Assembly: GCF_032586235.1 (NCBI RefSeq)
Contig: NZ_JAWHTD010000019.1
Location: 7,487 to 71,486 of the forward strand
DNA length: 64,000 nt
Reading direction: 5' to 3'
Source of the DNA: Aestuariicoccus sp032586235
GTDB taxonomy: Bacteria; Pseudomonadota; Alphaproteobacteria; Rhodobacterales; Rhodobacteraceae
The notes under the pieces are model-generated. The model was given only the letters and a program-made list of their open reading frames with translations. It did no database searches and was not told where the DNA came from. The position numbers and the translations under genes are program-made. Below, in pieces: positions 17,571 through 26,422 of this stretch; position 1 is the first letter of the stretch, and every line of letters begins with the position of its first letter.

Positions 17571-18587
17571 ATGCGTGTTTTCCAGATCGAAGGCGATTGG
17601 GGCATCGACAATCTGAAGCTGTCCCACCGGCCCGAGCCGAAACCCGGCCCCGGCGAGGCGCTGATCCGGATGCGCATGGCCGCACTCAATTCCCGCGACC
17701 TGATCGTGCCGGAACGCGGCTATGGCCGGGCGACGGGCACTTTGCCCCTGATCCCGGTGTCGGACGGGGTCGGCGAGGTGGTGGAGGTCGGCGAGGGCGT
17801 CACCCGTGTGGCCGTGGGGGACCGGGTTTGCCCGACTTATTTCCAGAACTGGACCGGTGGCGCACCGACGCCGGAACGGTTCAGCTCTGCCCTGGGCGGT
17901 CCGCTGGATGGGGTGATGGCGGATCTGTTCTGCGTGTCCGAGCAGGGTGTCGTCAAACTGCCGGAATACCTGACCGATGCCGAGGCGGCCACCTTGCCCT
18001 GCGCCGCGCTTACCGCGTGGAGCGCGGTCGTTACGCATGGCCGGACCCGGGCCGGGGACCGCCTGCTTGTGCAGGGCACCGGGGGCGTGGCGCTTTTTGC
18101 GCTGGCATTTGCCAAGATGCACGGCGCGCATGTCACGGTGATCTCGTCCAGCGATGACAAGCTGGACAAGGTGCGCGCCCTGGGCGCGGACGAGACCATC
18201 AACTACATCGAAACAGAGGATTGGGCCCGCGCCAGCCGCCCCTTCACTGCGGATCGCGGCGGGTTCGACAACATCATCGAACTGGGCGGGGCCAAGACGC
18301 TGCCCCTGTCGCTGCGCGCGGTGCGCCCGGGCGGGACATTGTCGATGATCGGCGTCCTTTCAGGCCTGAACATCGAGGCATCTCTGGGCCCCATCGTCGC
18401 ACGGCAGGTGCGCTTGCAGGGGGTCACCGTCGGTCATCGGGACGGGTTTGAGGCGATGCTGGCCGCCATGGCGCTGCACCAGACCCGCCCGGTTCTGGGT
18501 GAAACCTTTGCCTTTGAAGATCTCAAGCCGGCGTTGGAGCACTTTCGAACCGGAGGGCATTTCGGCAAGACGCTGATCGGGTTCTGA
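17571..18587 (+). CDS. NAD(P)-dependent MDR-family alcohol dehydrogenase/quinone oxidoreductase
   Basis: 338 residues, medium-chain dehydrogenase/reductase fold. The N-terminal GroES-like half includes GEALIRMRMAALNSRDLIVP, and the nucleotide-binding Rossmann motif QGTGGVALFALAFAKMHGA lies near residue 165. The structural-zinc cysteine cluster is not evident, so it may be a zinc-free quinone-oxidoreductase-like or NADPH-linked ene/keto reductase type. GGAGGTAATCC gives a strong ribosome site four bases after the dehydrogenase stop. Likely an oxidation or reduction step on the imported compound. Confidence 0.85.
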   Translation: MRVFQIEGDWGIDNLKLSHRPEPKPGPGEALIRMRMAALNSRDLIVPERGYGRATGTLPLIPVSDGVGEVVEVGEGVTRVAVGDRVCPTYFQNWTGGAPTPERFSSALGGPLDGVMADLFCVSEQGVVKLPEYLTDAEAATLPCAALTAWSAVVTHGRTRAGDRLLVQGTGGVALFALAFAKMHGAHVTVISSSDDKLDKVRALGADETINYIETEDWARASRPFTADRGGFDNIIELGGAKTLPLSLRAVRPGGTLSMIGVLSGLNIEASLGPIVARQVRLQGVTVGHRDGFEAMLAAMALHQTRPVLGETFAFEDLKPALEHFRTGGHFGKTLIGF

Positions 18588-18592
18588 TCCTC

Positions 18593-20122
18593 GTGTCCCG
18601 GTCCTCGCATCCCTACCAGCCCAGGTTTCACCCGCCGGAAAAACCGGCCTTCGTGATGTGCGACAGCGGTGAAACGGTCAGCTTTGGCACGCTGGAAGCG
18701 CGGGCCAATCAGGGCGCGCATCTCTTGCGGTCCAACGGTATCGGTGTGGGCGACCACATCGCGATCCTGATGGAAAACCGGCGCGAATTCCTCGAGATCT
18801 GTTTCGCGGCGGATCGGGCCGGGGTCTACTACACCACCATCAGCACGCATCTGTCGGCGAGCGAAATCGCGTTCATTCTCAAAGACTGCGACGCACGGCT
18901 TTTGATCGTTTCGGACAGGTTTCTGCCCCTGGCCCAATCGCTGTCACAGGGCAGCGCCTGCAAGATGCTCATGGTCGGTTCGGCAACCGCCGGGTTGCCC
19001 AGCTGGTCGGACGCGCTGGCCCAACAGCCCCAGACCGCGATACCGGACGAGAGGCAAGGGTTGGACATGCTTTATTCCTCGGGGACGACAGGGCGCCCCA
19101 AAGGGATCAAATGGCCGCTGCCCGACACGCGCCCTGGCGCTCCGGGAATGCTGATCGACCTTCTGTCGGGGCTGTTCGGGTATGACAGCGAGACCCGCTA
19201 TCTATGCCCGGCGCCGCTCTATCATGCGGCGCCGCTGCGCCATTCGATGGTGACCATCAAGATGGGCGGCACGGCCTATGTCATGCCCCGCTTCGACGCT
19301 GCCGAGGCCTTGCGCCTGATCGAACGACACCGCATCACCCACAGCCAATGGGTGCCCACGATGTTCGTAAGACTTCTGAAGCTGCCGGAACGGGACCGTC
19401 TGAGTTTCGACCTCTCTTCCATGCAAATGGCCGTACATGCCGCGGCCCCCTGTCCGCCGGACATCAAGAAAAAGATGATCGATTGGTGGGGCGAGATCAT
19501 CCACGAATATTACGCCGGCACCGAAAACAACGGCTTTACGGCCATCACCAGCGCCGAATGGTTGACCCATCCCGGTTCGGTCGGGCGCGCCAAGCTTGGG
19601 ACGCTGCATATCTGCGATCCCAGCGGCGCGGAAATACCCGTGGGGAAAACCGGAGAAGTCTATTTCGAAAACGGGCACCAATTCGCCTATCACAAGGACC
19701 CGGACAAGACCGCGTCCTGCACCAATGCCCAAGGCTGGACCACGCTTGGGGACATCGGACATCTGGACGACGAGGGGTATCTCTATCTCACCGACCGCAA
19801 ATCCTTTGTCATCATTTCAGGCGGCGTGAACATCTACCCGCAGGAAACCGAGGACGTTCTGCTCACGCATCCGGCGGTTCTGGATACGGCCGTGATCGGC
19901 GTGCCGAACGAGGATTTCGGGGAAGAGGTGAAAGCCATCGTGCAACTGGTGCCGTCCATGGACCCGTCCGAAACGCTGAAAACGGATTTGATCGACTATT
20001 GTCGCCAGCGCTTGTCCCCGGTCAAATGTCCGCGCAGCATAGATTTCCTCGAGACGCTGCCCAGGTCCGCAACGGGAAAGCTCTACAAACGGCAGCTTAG
20101 AGACCTTTATTGGAAGAGTTGA
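18593..20122 (+). CDS. Acyl-CoA synthetase (AMP-forming, ANL superfamily)
   Basis: 509 residues from a GTG start five bases after the previous stop. ANL motifs in order: the P-loop YSSGTTGRPKGIKW near residue 160, the A5-like YAGTENNGF, the hinge TDRKSFVIISGGVNIYPQ, and the C-terminal catalytic lysine in PRSATGKLYKRQLR. It activates a carboxylic acid to its CoA thioester in the cytosol. As last gene of the LIV-type operon it is the logical first enzyme for the acid imported by that system. Aryl-, cyclohexane- or medium-chain acids are all possible. Confidence 0.93.
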   Translation: MSRSSHPYQPRFHPPEKPAFVMCDSGETVSFGTLEARANQGAHLLRSNGIGVGDHIAILMENRREFLEICFAADRAGVYYTTISTHLSASEIAFILKDCDARLLIVSDRFLPLAQSLSQGSACKMLMVGSATAGLPSWSDALAQQPQTAIPDERQGLDMLYSSGTTGRPKGIKWPLPDTRPGAPGMLIDLLSGLFGYDSETRYLCPAPLYHAAPLRHSMVTIKMGGTAYVMPRFDAAEALRLIERHRITHSQWVPTMFVRLLKLPERDRLSFDLSSMQMAVHAAAPCPPDIKKKMIDWWGEIIHEYYAGTENNGFTAITSAEWLTHPGSVGRAKLGTLHICDPSGAEIPVGKTGEVYFENGHQFAYHKDPDKTASCTNAQGWTTLGDIGHLDDEGYLYLTDRKSFVIISGGVNIYPQETEDVLLTHPAVLDTAVIGVPNEDFGEEVKAIVQLVPSMDPSETLKTDLIDYCRQRLSPVKCPRSIDFLETLPRSATGKLYKRQLRDLYWKS

Positions 20123-20243
20123 GGCGGTCTGGGTTTTTCGGACAGCTCGGCGGCAGATCAAAGGTGTCTGCGGGTTGAGTGTCACGCCTCGGTTGAGGGC
20201 ATGTTGGCCGATAGTGGAAAGTCCGCCACCAGCCGTCCTTCGA

Positions 20244-20480
20244 TCAAAGGAAGCTGAAATCGTCCACCGTCAGATCGGCCGCCGCCACGCCCTCGATCAG
20301 CACGGTGTGCCCTTGATAGTCCATCAGAGCACCCGCCGCCGTATCGGTGATGTCGAGCGCCGCGACCATGCCCGCCAGGCCCGATCCCGGGGCGTTCTCG
20401 ACGCCCAACATGCGCAAGCTGTCGATCCCGCCCTCGAAATCGGTGATCACGTCGGCGTCGCCGTCCTTGAAGAAGTGAGG
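20244..20480 (-). pseudogene. C-terminal fragment of an RTX/haemolysin-type calcium-binding protein
   Basis: About 78 codons remain, ending FSFL and a stop at 20244. The reading DGDADVITDFEGGIDSLRM and the tail LIEGVAAADLTVDDFSFL are the standard last segment of Rhodobacteraceae RTX proteins secreted by type I systems. The 5' part of the gene is missing: homology stops where an IS3-like end begins at about 20481. A nearby ATG in the frame comes from IS sequence, so this is a broken gene rather than a small protein. Confidence 0.8.
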
Positions 20481-20640
20481 TGCCCCTAGATTTGTAGACG
20501 CCTTGCCTCCTAGTTTGAGGCAAGGAGGCCGACATGGGGACAAGCAATTATAGCAGCGTTTCCAAGCGGGATGCGGTGCATCAGATCACTGTGCGGGCTG
20601 TCCGGTTCGGGAGGTGTCTCGGCGTTTGGGTGTCATGAAA
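20481..20640 (+). mobile_element. Left end of an IS3-family element with frameshifted OrfA remnant
   Basis: The end TGCCCCTAGATTTGTAGACG is followed by a hairpin (CCTTGCCTC/GAGGCAAGG), an AAGGAGG ribosome site and ATG 20534. Translation gives MGTSNYSSVSKRDAVHQITV, matching the start of IS3-family OrfA (an HTH protein). One base is then lost: shifting frame restores PVREVSRRLGV, the next OrfA motif. The rest of OrfA, OrfB and the right end are absent, so the copy is dead. It abuts the RTX fragment and probably interrupted it. Confidence 0.78.
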
Positions 20641-20996
20641 ACCTACCCTCGCCCAGAGTCGAGGGGGCGGCCAATTACGAAACGGCCGACCCTGTTTCGA
20701 ACCGTTCAAGGCCATGAAAGAATATTTGCTGTTTGGGCGTTCTCTGACAAACCAGTTACAAGTTGTGCCTCTGTTGCGGCGGGCCAGATGCCGCGCGGGG
20801 CAGCGTTCCCCATTGAAGAAGTTGTTTTTAACTTGCGTTCAATGCCTTGGATGGGGTGCGGTTCCGTCTGGTCCGGTGTTTGCCGCGGAACTCGGTAGCG
20901 CGGGATCGAAGGGATGACGTCGACCCACCTCGACAAGGTCTTGGTGAAGAGCAATCAAGAGCGGTCGCTACGACGCCTGACAGGCACCTTCGGTCT
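20641..20996. other. Accessory non-coding stretch upstream of ugp
   Basis: About 350 bp with lower GC than its surroundings and short overlapping frames on both strands, none with recognisable domains or good ribosome sites. It looks like decayed or acquired DNA between the IS remnant and the ugp promoter. Confidence 0.45.
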
Positions 20997-21014
20997 TTGT
21001 CACCGAAGTTTCAC
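20988..21014. promoter_or_regulatory. Candidate Pho box and inverted repeat upstream of ugpB
   Basis: TTGTCAC-CGAA-GTTTCAC (20997-21014) has the 7-4-7 direct-repeat spacing of PhoB sites and partly matches CTGTCAT half-sites. It overlaps an inverted repeat CTTCGGT-N7-ACCGAAG (20988-21008). It lies 130 bp before ugpB; ugp operons are classical PhoB targets. Confidence 0.42.
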
Positions 21015-21143
21015 GAGACCGTGGTCGCGGCCACTTGAAATGGATGTCGTCCGGTGCAAGCATTGCGCCACTGTTCGCCGGCCGCCGAAAGTGTGTGTGC
21101 CGCTGAAAGATAGAAGCATCGAAAAAGATGCATGGGAGGAAAA

Positions 21144-22454
21144 ATGATCAAGCATGTACTCGGCGTCGCCGCCGTGACCACCGCGTTGTCGCCGATTGCC
21201 GCGATGGCGCAGACGGAAATCCAGTTCTGGCACGCCTTCACGGGGCGTCTTGGCGAACTCGTCGCCGCCCAGGTCGAAGAGTTCAACGCAAGCCAGGACG
21301 ATTACGTCGTCGTCCAGAGCCACAAGGGCAACTATTCCGAGACGCTGAACGCCGGGATCGCTGCGTTCCGCGCGCAGGAGCAGCCGCATATCCTGATGGT
21401 GTTCGAGGTCGGCACGGCGACGATGATGTCCGCCGCAGGCGCGATCCGCCCCGTCTATGAGGTGATGGCCGAAAGCGGCGCGACCTTTGATCCCGACGCC
21501 TATATTGGCGCGGTCAAGGGCTATTACACGACCACCGACGGCGACATGCTGTCCCTGCCGTTCAACTCGTCCACGCCTGTGCTCTGGGTCAATCGCGACG
21601 CGTTCGAAGCCGCCGGGGTGGACCCGGATACCGATCTTTCCACCTGGGAAAGGGTCGGCGAGACGCTGGATGCGCTCAAGGCCGGCGGCGAGGATTGCCC
21701 GTTGGTGACCGCGTGGCAGAGCTGGATTCACCTTGAGAACTTCTCGGCGTATCACAACGTGCCCTTCGCCTCGAAGGACAATGGCTTTGCGGGTCTCGAC
21801 ACCGAGCTTATGCTGAACGGTCCGGCGCAGGTTGCGCATCTGACGGCGATGGGCGAATGGGCCAAGGACGGCAAGTTCATCTACACCGGACGCCGCAACG
21901 AAGGCGGGGCCAACTTCCGCTCGGGCGAATGCGCGCTCTTCACCGAAAGCTCGGCGGGCTATGCCGGCATCAAGGCCGAGGCGCAGTTCGACTTCGAAGT
22001 CCGTCCGCTGCCTTATTGGGAGGCCCTGATGGATTCGCCCCAGAACACGATCATCGGCGGCGCGTCGCTGTGGGTCATGGCGGGGCATGAGGCCGAGGAA
22101 TACAAGGGTGTGGGCGAGTTCCTGAGCTTCCTGTCCTCGTCCGACGTGCAGGCCAAGTGGCACCAGGACACCGGCTATCTGCCGATCACGGTCGCGGCTG
22201 GCGAGGCCACCCGCGCGTCCGGGTTCTATGACGAGAACCCCGGCACGGATGTGGCTGTGATCCAGATGACCACCAACCAGCCGACCGCGAATTCCAAGGG
22301 TCTGCGGCTTGGCTCCTTCGACCAGATCCGCGGGATCATCGACGAAGAGCTCGAGGCGATCTGGGCCGGCGACAAGACCGCGCAAGAGGCCATGGACAGC
22401 GCGAAGGAGCGCGGCGACGCGCTGCTCCGCCGGTTCGAATCCGCCAACCGTTAA
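21144..22454 (+). CDS. ugpB: sn-Glycerol-3-phosphate-binding protein UgpB
   Basis: 436 residues. Start ATG 21144 after GGGAGGA gives the signal MIKHVLGVAAVTTALSPIAA with cleavage after AMA. The mature sequence has UgpB features: IQFWHAFTGRLGELV at the start, SLPFNSSTPVLWVNRDAFEA in the first lobe and the Trp/Tyr-rich WIHLENFSAYHN ligand region. It captures glycerol-3-phosphate and its diesters in the periplasm, supplying phosphate and glycerol. First of four genes ugpB-A-E-C. A hairpin follows the stop, and a possible Pho box precedes the gene. Confidence 0.9.
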   Translation: MIKHVLGVAAVTTALSPIAAMAQTEIQFWHAFTGRLGELVAAQVEEFNASQDDYVVVQSHKGNYSETLNAGIAAFRAQEQPHILMVFEVGTATMMSAAGAIRPVYEVMAESGATFDPDAYIGAVKGYYTTTDGDMLSLPFNSSTPVLWVNRDAFEAAGVDPDTDLSTWERVGETLDALKAGGEDCPLVTAWQSWIHLENFSAYHNVPFASKDNGFAGLDTELMLNGPAQVAHLTAMGEWAKDGKFIYTGRRNEGGANFRSGECALFTESSAGYAGIKAEAQFDFEVRPLPYWEALMDSPQNTIIGGASLWVMAGHEAEEYKGVGEFLSFLSSSDVQAKWHQDTGYLPITVAAGEATRASGFYDENPGTDVAVIQMTTNQPTANSKGLRLGSFDQIRGIIDEELEAIWAGDKTAQEAMDSAKERGDALLRRFESANR

Positions 22455-22466
22455 CTCTGATATCGG

Positions 22467-22491
22467 TGCGGGCCCGATTGACGGGCCCGCA
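22467..22491. terminator. Hairpin between ugpB and ugpA
   Basis: Perfect 10-bp stem TGCGGGCCCG / CGGGCCCGCA with a 5-nt loop, 12 bp after the ugpB stop. It probably gives excess binding-protein mRNA by blocking 3'-5' decay or by partial termination. Confidence 0.7.
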
Positions 22492-22514
22492 TCCTTGCTG
22501 GCTCAGGTTGGATT

Positions 22515-23396
22515 ATGGAAAAGCGCGTCACTTTTCGCGGCTGGATGCTGCCCCTTCTGCTGATCGCCCCCCAGGTCATCATCTCTGCCGTCTTCTTCTT
22601 CTATCCGGCCGGGCAGGCCGTCTGGCAGTCGCTGTTCATACCCGACCCGTTCGGGCTGTCGGCGCAGTTCGTGGGGCTAGGGAATTTCGAATTCCTTCTC
22701 AGCGACAAATTCTACCGCGCATCCTTTGTCACGACGGCGGTCTTCTCGATCCTGGTGACGCTCTGCTCGATGATCCCGGCCTTGTTCCTGGCGGTGATCG
22801 CGGACCGGCTGATCAAGGGATCGGGCGTCTATCGCACCATGCTGATCTGGCCCTATGCCGTGGCGCCTGCCGTGGCGGGCGTTCTGTGGCTCTTCATGTT
22901 CAACACGCGGGTCGGTGTCATCTCGTGGTATCTGGGGCAGATGGGCTATGACTGGAACCACGTCCTGAATGGCGGCGAGGCCATGGGGCTTGTCGTGGTC
23001 GCGTCGGCCTGGGGCCGGATAAGCTATAACTTTCTGTTCTTCTTCGCCGCGCTCCAGTCCGTTCCCCGATCCGTCATCGAGGCCGCCGCCATCGACGGCG
23101 CGCATTTCTGGCGCCGCTTCTTCACCATCGTTCTGCCGCTTCTGTCGCCCACGGCATTCTTCCTGCTGGTCGTGAACGTGGTCTATGCCTTTTTCGAAAC
23201 CTTCGGCGTGATCCACACGATCACCGCGGGCGGCCCGCAGCAATCGACGACGATCCTGGTCTACAAGGTCTTTTCGGACGGGTTTGTCGGGCAGGATCTG
23301 GGCTCGTCCTCGGCCCAGTCGGTGATCCTTTTGATCGTCGTCGGCCTCTTGACGGTGGTCCAGTTCAAATACGTGGAAAAGAAGGTGCATTACTGA
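22515..23396 (+). CDS. ugpA: Glycerol-3-phosphate ABC permease UgpA
   Basis: 293 residues with six membrane segments. The EAA loop reads VIEAAAIDGAHFWRRFFTIV (near residue 197), the contact site for the UgpC ATPase, followed by LPLLSPTAFFLLVVN. A ribosome site is weak but ATG 22515 (MEKRVTFRGWMLPLLL) suits family length. Its stop overlaps the start of ugpE by one base (TGATGG). Forms the inner-membrane channel with UgpE. Confidence 0.92.
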   Translation: MEKRVTFRGWMLPLLLIAPQVIISAVFFFYPAGQAVWQSLFIPDPFGLSAQFVGLGNFEFLLSDKFYRASFVTTAVFSILVTLCSMIPALFLAVIADRLIKGSGVYRTMLIWPYAVAPAVAGVLWLFMFNTRVGVISWYLGQMGYDWNHVLNGGEAMGLVVVASAWGRISYNFLFFFAALQSVPRSVIEAAAIDGAHFWRRFFTIVLPLLSPTAFFLLVVNVVYAFFETFGVIHTITAGGPQQSTTILVYKVFSDGFVGQDLGSSSAQSVILLIVVGLLTVVQFKYVEKKVHY

Positions 23397-24253
23397 TGGC
23401 CGCCCAGCACCACGGAATGGTCGAAAAGCGGGGCGCCGGGCTCTGGCTGACGCATGTCTTCATGATCCTCGGCGTTCTGGTGATCTTCTTCCCGATCTGG
23501 CTGGCCTTCGTGGCCTCGACGGTCACGCAGGCGGACATCATCTCGCCGCCCATGCCGGTTCTGCCGGGCGACCAGTTCTTTGTGAACTACAAGAACGCGC
23601 TGTTCTCGGGCGTCAACGTTCCGGTCGGCACCATGCTGATCAACAGCCTGATCATGGCGATCGGGATCGCGGTGGGAAAGATCGCCATCTCGCTCTTGTC
23701 GGCCTTCGCCATCGTCTATTTCAAGTTCCCCGGGCGGACGACGTTTTTCTGGATGATCTTCCTGACGCTGATGCTGCCGGTCGAGGTGCGGATCGTGCCG
23801 ACGTTCGAGGTGGTGGCCGGGTTCGGGATGCTCAACAGCTATTCCGGCCTGATCCTGCCTCTTATCGCCTCGGCGACGGCGACCTTTCTGTTCCGTCAGT
23901 TCTTTCTGACCATCCCCGACGAGCTGGCCGAGGCCGCACGGGTCGACGGGGCGCGCCCGATGCGGTTCTTCATCGACATCGTCGTGCCGATGAGCCGCAC
24001 AAATATCGCGGCTCTTTTCGTCATCCTGTTCATCTACGGCTGGAATCAGTACCTCTGGCCGCTGCTGATCACCACGGATCCCGAGATGAATACCATCGTG
24101 ATGGGCATCAAGCAGATGTTCCCCTCCGGTGACGACTTTGCGCATTGGCCCACGATCATGGCGACGTCGATCCTTGCCATGGTCCCGCCGGTTCTAGTCG
24201 TCGTTTCGATGCAGAAACTCTTTGTCCGCGGCCTTGTCGATAGCGAGAAATAA
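23396..24253 (+). CDS. ugpE: Glycerol-3-phosphate ABC permease UgpE
   Basis: 285 residues, six membrane segments. The N-terminal LTHVFMILGVLVIFFPIWLA and the periplasmic MPVLPGDQFFVNYKNALFSG are typical of UgpE, and the EAA loop is ELAEAARVDGARPMRFFIDI. It ends FVRGLVDSEK, close to other UgpE C-termini. Cotranscribed with ugpA (one-base overlap) and ugpC (3-bp gap). Confidence 0.93.
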   Translation: MAAQHHGMVEKRGAGLWLTHVFMILGVLVIFFPIWLAFVASTVTQADIISPPMPVLPGDQFFVNYKNALFSGVNVPVGTMLINSLIMAIGIAVGKIAISLLSAFAIVYFKFPGRTTFFWMIFLTLMLPVEVRIVPTFEVVAGFGMLNSYSGLILPLIASATATFLFRQFFLTIPDELAEAARVDGARPMRFFIDIVVPMSRTNIAALFVILFIYGWNQYLWPLLITTDPEMNTIVMGIKQMFPSGDDFAHWPTIMATSILAMVPPVLVVVSMQKLFVRGLVDSEK

Positions 24254-24256
24254 GAA

Positions 24257-25312
24257 ATGGCAACTGTAACGCTGAAAGACATCAAGAAAAGCTTTGGCGC
24301 CACGGACGTCATCCACGGGATCGATGTCGAGATCGCCGATGGCGAATTCATCGTGATCGTGGGGCCGTCGGGCTGCGGGAAATCCACGCTGCTGCGGATG
24401 GTGGCAGGGCTCGAGACCGTCACTGCGGGCGAGATCGCCATCGGCGGGGAACGCGCGAACGACAAAGAGCCGATGGACCGCGACATCGCCATGGTGTTCC
24501 AGAACTACGCGCTTTACCCGCATATGTCGGTGCGTCAGAACATGGGATACGGGCTGAAGATCGCGGGCCTGCCCAAGGACGAGATCAACCGCAAGGTCGA
24601 AGACGCCGCCCGGCTTTTGCAGCTCGAACCGCTGCTCGACCGCAAGCCGCGGCAGCTTTCGGGCGGGCAGCGCCAGCGCGTCGCCATGGGTCGGGCCATC
24701 GTCCGCGAACCCGCTGTCTTTCTGTTCGACGAGCCGCTCTCGAACCTCGACGCCAAGCTGCGGGTGCAGATGCGGCTCGAGATCCGCGAGCTGCAGGAAA
24801 AGCTGGGGATCACGTCGCTTTATGTCACCCACGACCAGGTCGAGGCGATGACCATGGCGGACCGGATGATCGTCATGAACGGCGGCGTGGCCGAGCAGAT
24901 CGGAACGCCGCTCGAGGTCTATGAGACCCCGCACACCCTGTTCGCCGCGCAGTTCATCGGAAGCCCGGCCATGAACGTCTTCGACGCGCGGCTCGACGGC
25001 GGCGCCATCAAGCTTGGCGAGGCCACCGTCGGCGCGTCGAACGGGCCGGACGGGCCGGTCAAGCTGGGGCTTCGGCCAGAGCATCTGCATGTTGCCCAGG
25101 ACGGCCCGATCGACGCTGTCATCCATATGTCCGAGCCGCTTGGCGCAAACACACTGCTTCATGGTCAATTGTCGGCAGGCGGCGATCCCATCACGGTCAG
25201 CCTGCCGGGCGTGCACCCGATCGAGGATCGGCACACACCGATGCGGTTTGCGATCGATCAGGACAACATCCACCTCTTCGACGCATCGAACGGGCGCAGG
25301 CTGGAGGTCTGA
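24257..25312 (+). CDS. ugpC: Glycerol-3-phosphate ABC ATPase UgpC
   Basis: 351 residues. Walker A GPSGCGKST at ~36-44, signature LSGGQRQRVAMGR, Walker B VFLFDEPLSNLDAKLR, H-loop in VTHDQVEAMTMADRM, then a C-terminal TOBE/OB regulatory domain (LGLRPEHLHVAQ). This is the MalK/UgpC (CUT1) architecture. It powers UgpA/UgpE. The gene ends the ugpBAEC operon; 48 bp further on lies the 3' end of the convergent oxyR-like gene. Confidence 0.93.
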   Translation: MATVTLKDIKKSFGATDVIHGIDVEIADGEFIVIVGPSGCGKSTLLRMVAGLETVTAGEIAIGGERANDKEPMDRDIAMVFQNYALYPHMSVRQNMGYGLKIAGLPKDEINRKVEDAARLLQLEPLLDRKPRQLSGGQRQRVAMGRAIVREPAVFLFDEPLSNLDAKLRVQMRLEIRELQEKLGITSLYVTHDQVEAMTMADRMIVMNGGVAEQIGTPLEVYETPHTLFAAQFIGSPAMNVFDARLDGGAIKLGEATVGASNGPDGPVKLGLRPEHLHVAQDGPIDAVIHMSEPLGANTLLHGQLSAGGDPITVSLPGVHPIEDRHTPMRFAIDQDNIHLFDASNGRRLEV

Positions 25313-25360
25313 TCGCGCCCGCCGCCGCATGTGTCGTGCGTGAGGTCTCGCTGTCCGGGC

Positions 25361-26302
25361 TCAGACCGGCAGGACAGGGCGCTCGTCTGAATAGCTGTCC
25401 TGCGCTTTGTCTCTTTGATACCCGATGGCGCGGACGATTGCGCCGATCTGCATCAACTGGTCCGACAGCGGGTTGGACTTGCGCCAGACCATGCCAATGG
25501 TGCGCGACGGGCGGGGCAGGGGGAAGCGGCTGACCGACACATTGGCCGACCGGGTTTCCAGACCGACCGCCATATCGGGGATCAGGGTTACCCCCATGCC
25601 CGCGCCGACCATCTGCACCAGCGTCGACAGCGAACTGCCCTCCATCAGGTCGCGCGGCTGCGCCTCGCCGAACTGGCAGAACGACAGGGCCTGATCGCGA
25701 AAGCAATGCCCCTCTTCCAGCAGCAAAAGCCGCATGGTCTGCAAGGTCCGGGCGCTGGGGACCGGTTTGCCCGCGTCCTCGGCCGGGCGAACAAGGACGA
25801 AATCCTCTTGAAAGAGCGCGAATTCGGTCAGGGCCGGTTCCGAGATGGGCAGCGCCACTACCGCCAGATCAAGCCGCCCGTCCAAGAGATCGCCGATCAG
25901 CGACTGGGTCACCGCCTCGCGCAGTTTCAGATCCAGCGCGGGAAAGCGGCGGGTCAGGGCGGTGATGATGGTGGGCAGGAAATAGGGCGCGACAGTCGGG
26001 ATGATCCCCAGCCGCAGCCGCCCGGCCAACGGCCCGCGCGAGGCGCGCACCAGGTCGTCCAACTCTTCCACCGCCAGTAGGATCTGGCGGGCCTTCGACA
26101 GCAGCCCCTCGCCGACCGAGGTCAGCCTGACCTGGCGCGCGTTCCGTTCGACCAGGGGTGTGCCGAACATCGCTTCCAGCTCTTTGATCTGCAACGACAG
26201 CGCGGGCTGCGAGATCGAACAGGCCTCGGCGGCGCGGCCAAAGTGCTGGTGGCGGGCGAGCGCCTCGAAATACCGGAGCTGTTTTAGGGTAAGGCCAATC
26301 AT
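25361..26302 (-). CDS. oxyR: Hydrogen-peroxide sensor OxyR (LysR family)
   Basis: 313 residues. The HTH includes HFGRAAEACSISQPALSLQI. The decisive feature is EEGHCFRDQALSFC: Cys200 and Cys209 have the same nine-residue spacing as the redox pair Cys199/Cys208 of E. coli OxyR, with the conserved HCxRDQ context. Oxidation to a disulfide would switch the protein into its activating form. It is divergent from katG, its classical target, across a 120-bp promoter region. Strong call. Confidence 0.95.
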   Translation of the reverse strand: MIGLTLKQLRYFEALARHQHFGRAAEACSISQPALSLQIKELEAMFGTPLVERNARQVRLTSVGEGLLSKARQILLAVEELDDLVRASRGPLAGRLRLGIIPTVAPYFLPTIITALTRRFPALDLKLREAVTQSLIGDLLDGRLDLAVVALPISEPALTEFALFQEDFVLVRPAEDAGKPVPSARTLQTMRLLLLEEGHCFRDQALSFCQFGEAQPRDLMEGSSLSTLVQMVGAGMGVTLIPDMAVGLETRSANVSVSRFPLPRPSRTIGMVWRKSNPLSDQLMQIGAIVRAIGYQRDKAQDSYSDERPVLPV

Positions 26303-26341
26303 AAGCCAAACTTATCACAACGTTTTGGATATCCAATTGGA
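26301..26341. promoter_or_regulatory. oxyR/katG divergent promoter palindromes
   Basis: ATAAG-N5-CTTAT overlaps the oxyR start codon (26301-26315), and the 10-bp palindrome TCCAATTGGA lies at 26332-26341, 81 bp before the katG start. Either could be part of an OxyR tetramer site; overlap with the oxyR start fits autorepression. Confidence 0.4.
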
Positions 26342-26422
26342 ATCAATCACCCGCCGATGTTAGAACGATTCTACATCGGGCTGCGGGCCCGACCGAATTC
26401 ACGAAAAGGGAGCGAAACGACC

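Noticed and set aside
20706..20954. 82-codon leftward frame near the IS3 remnant, suspected transposase
   Set aside because: No transposase motif, no ribosome site; left as non-coding accessory DNA.
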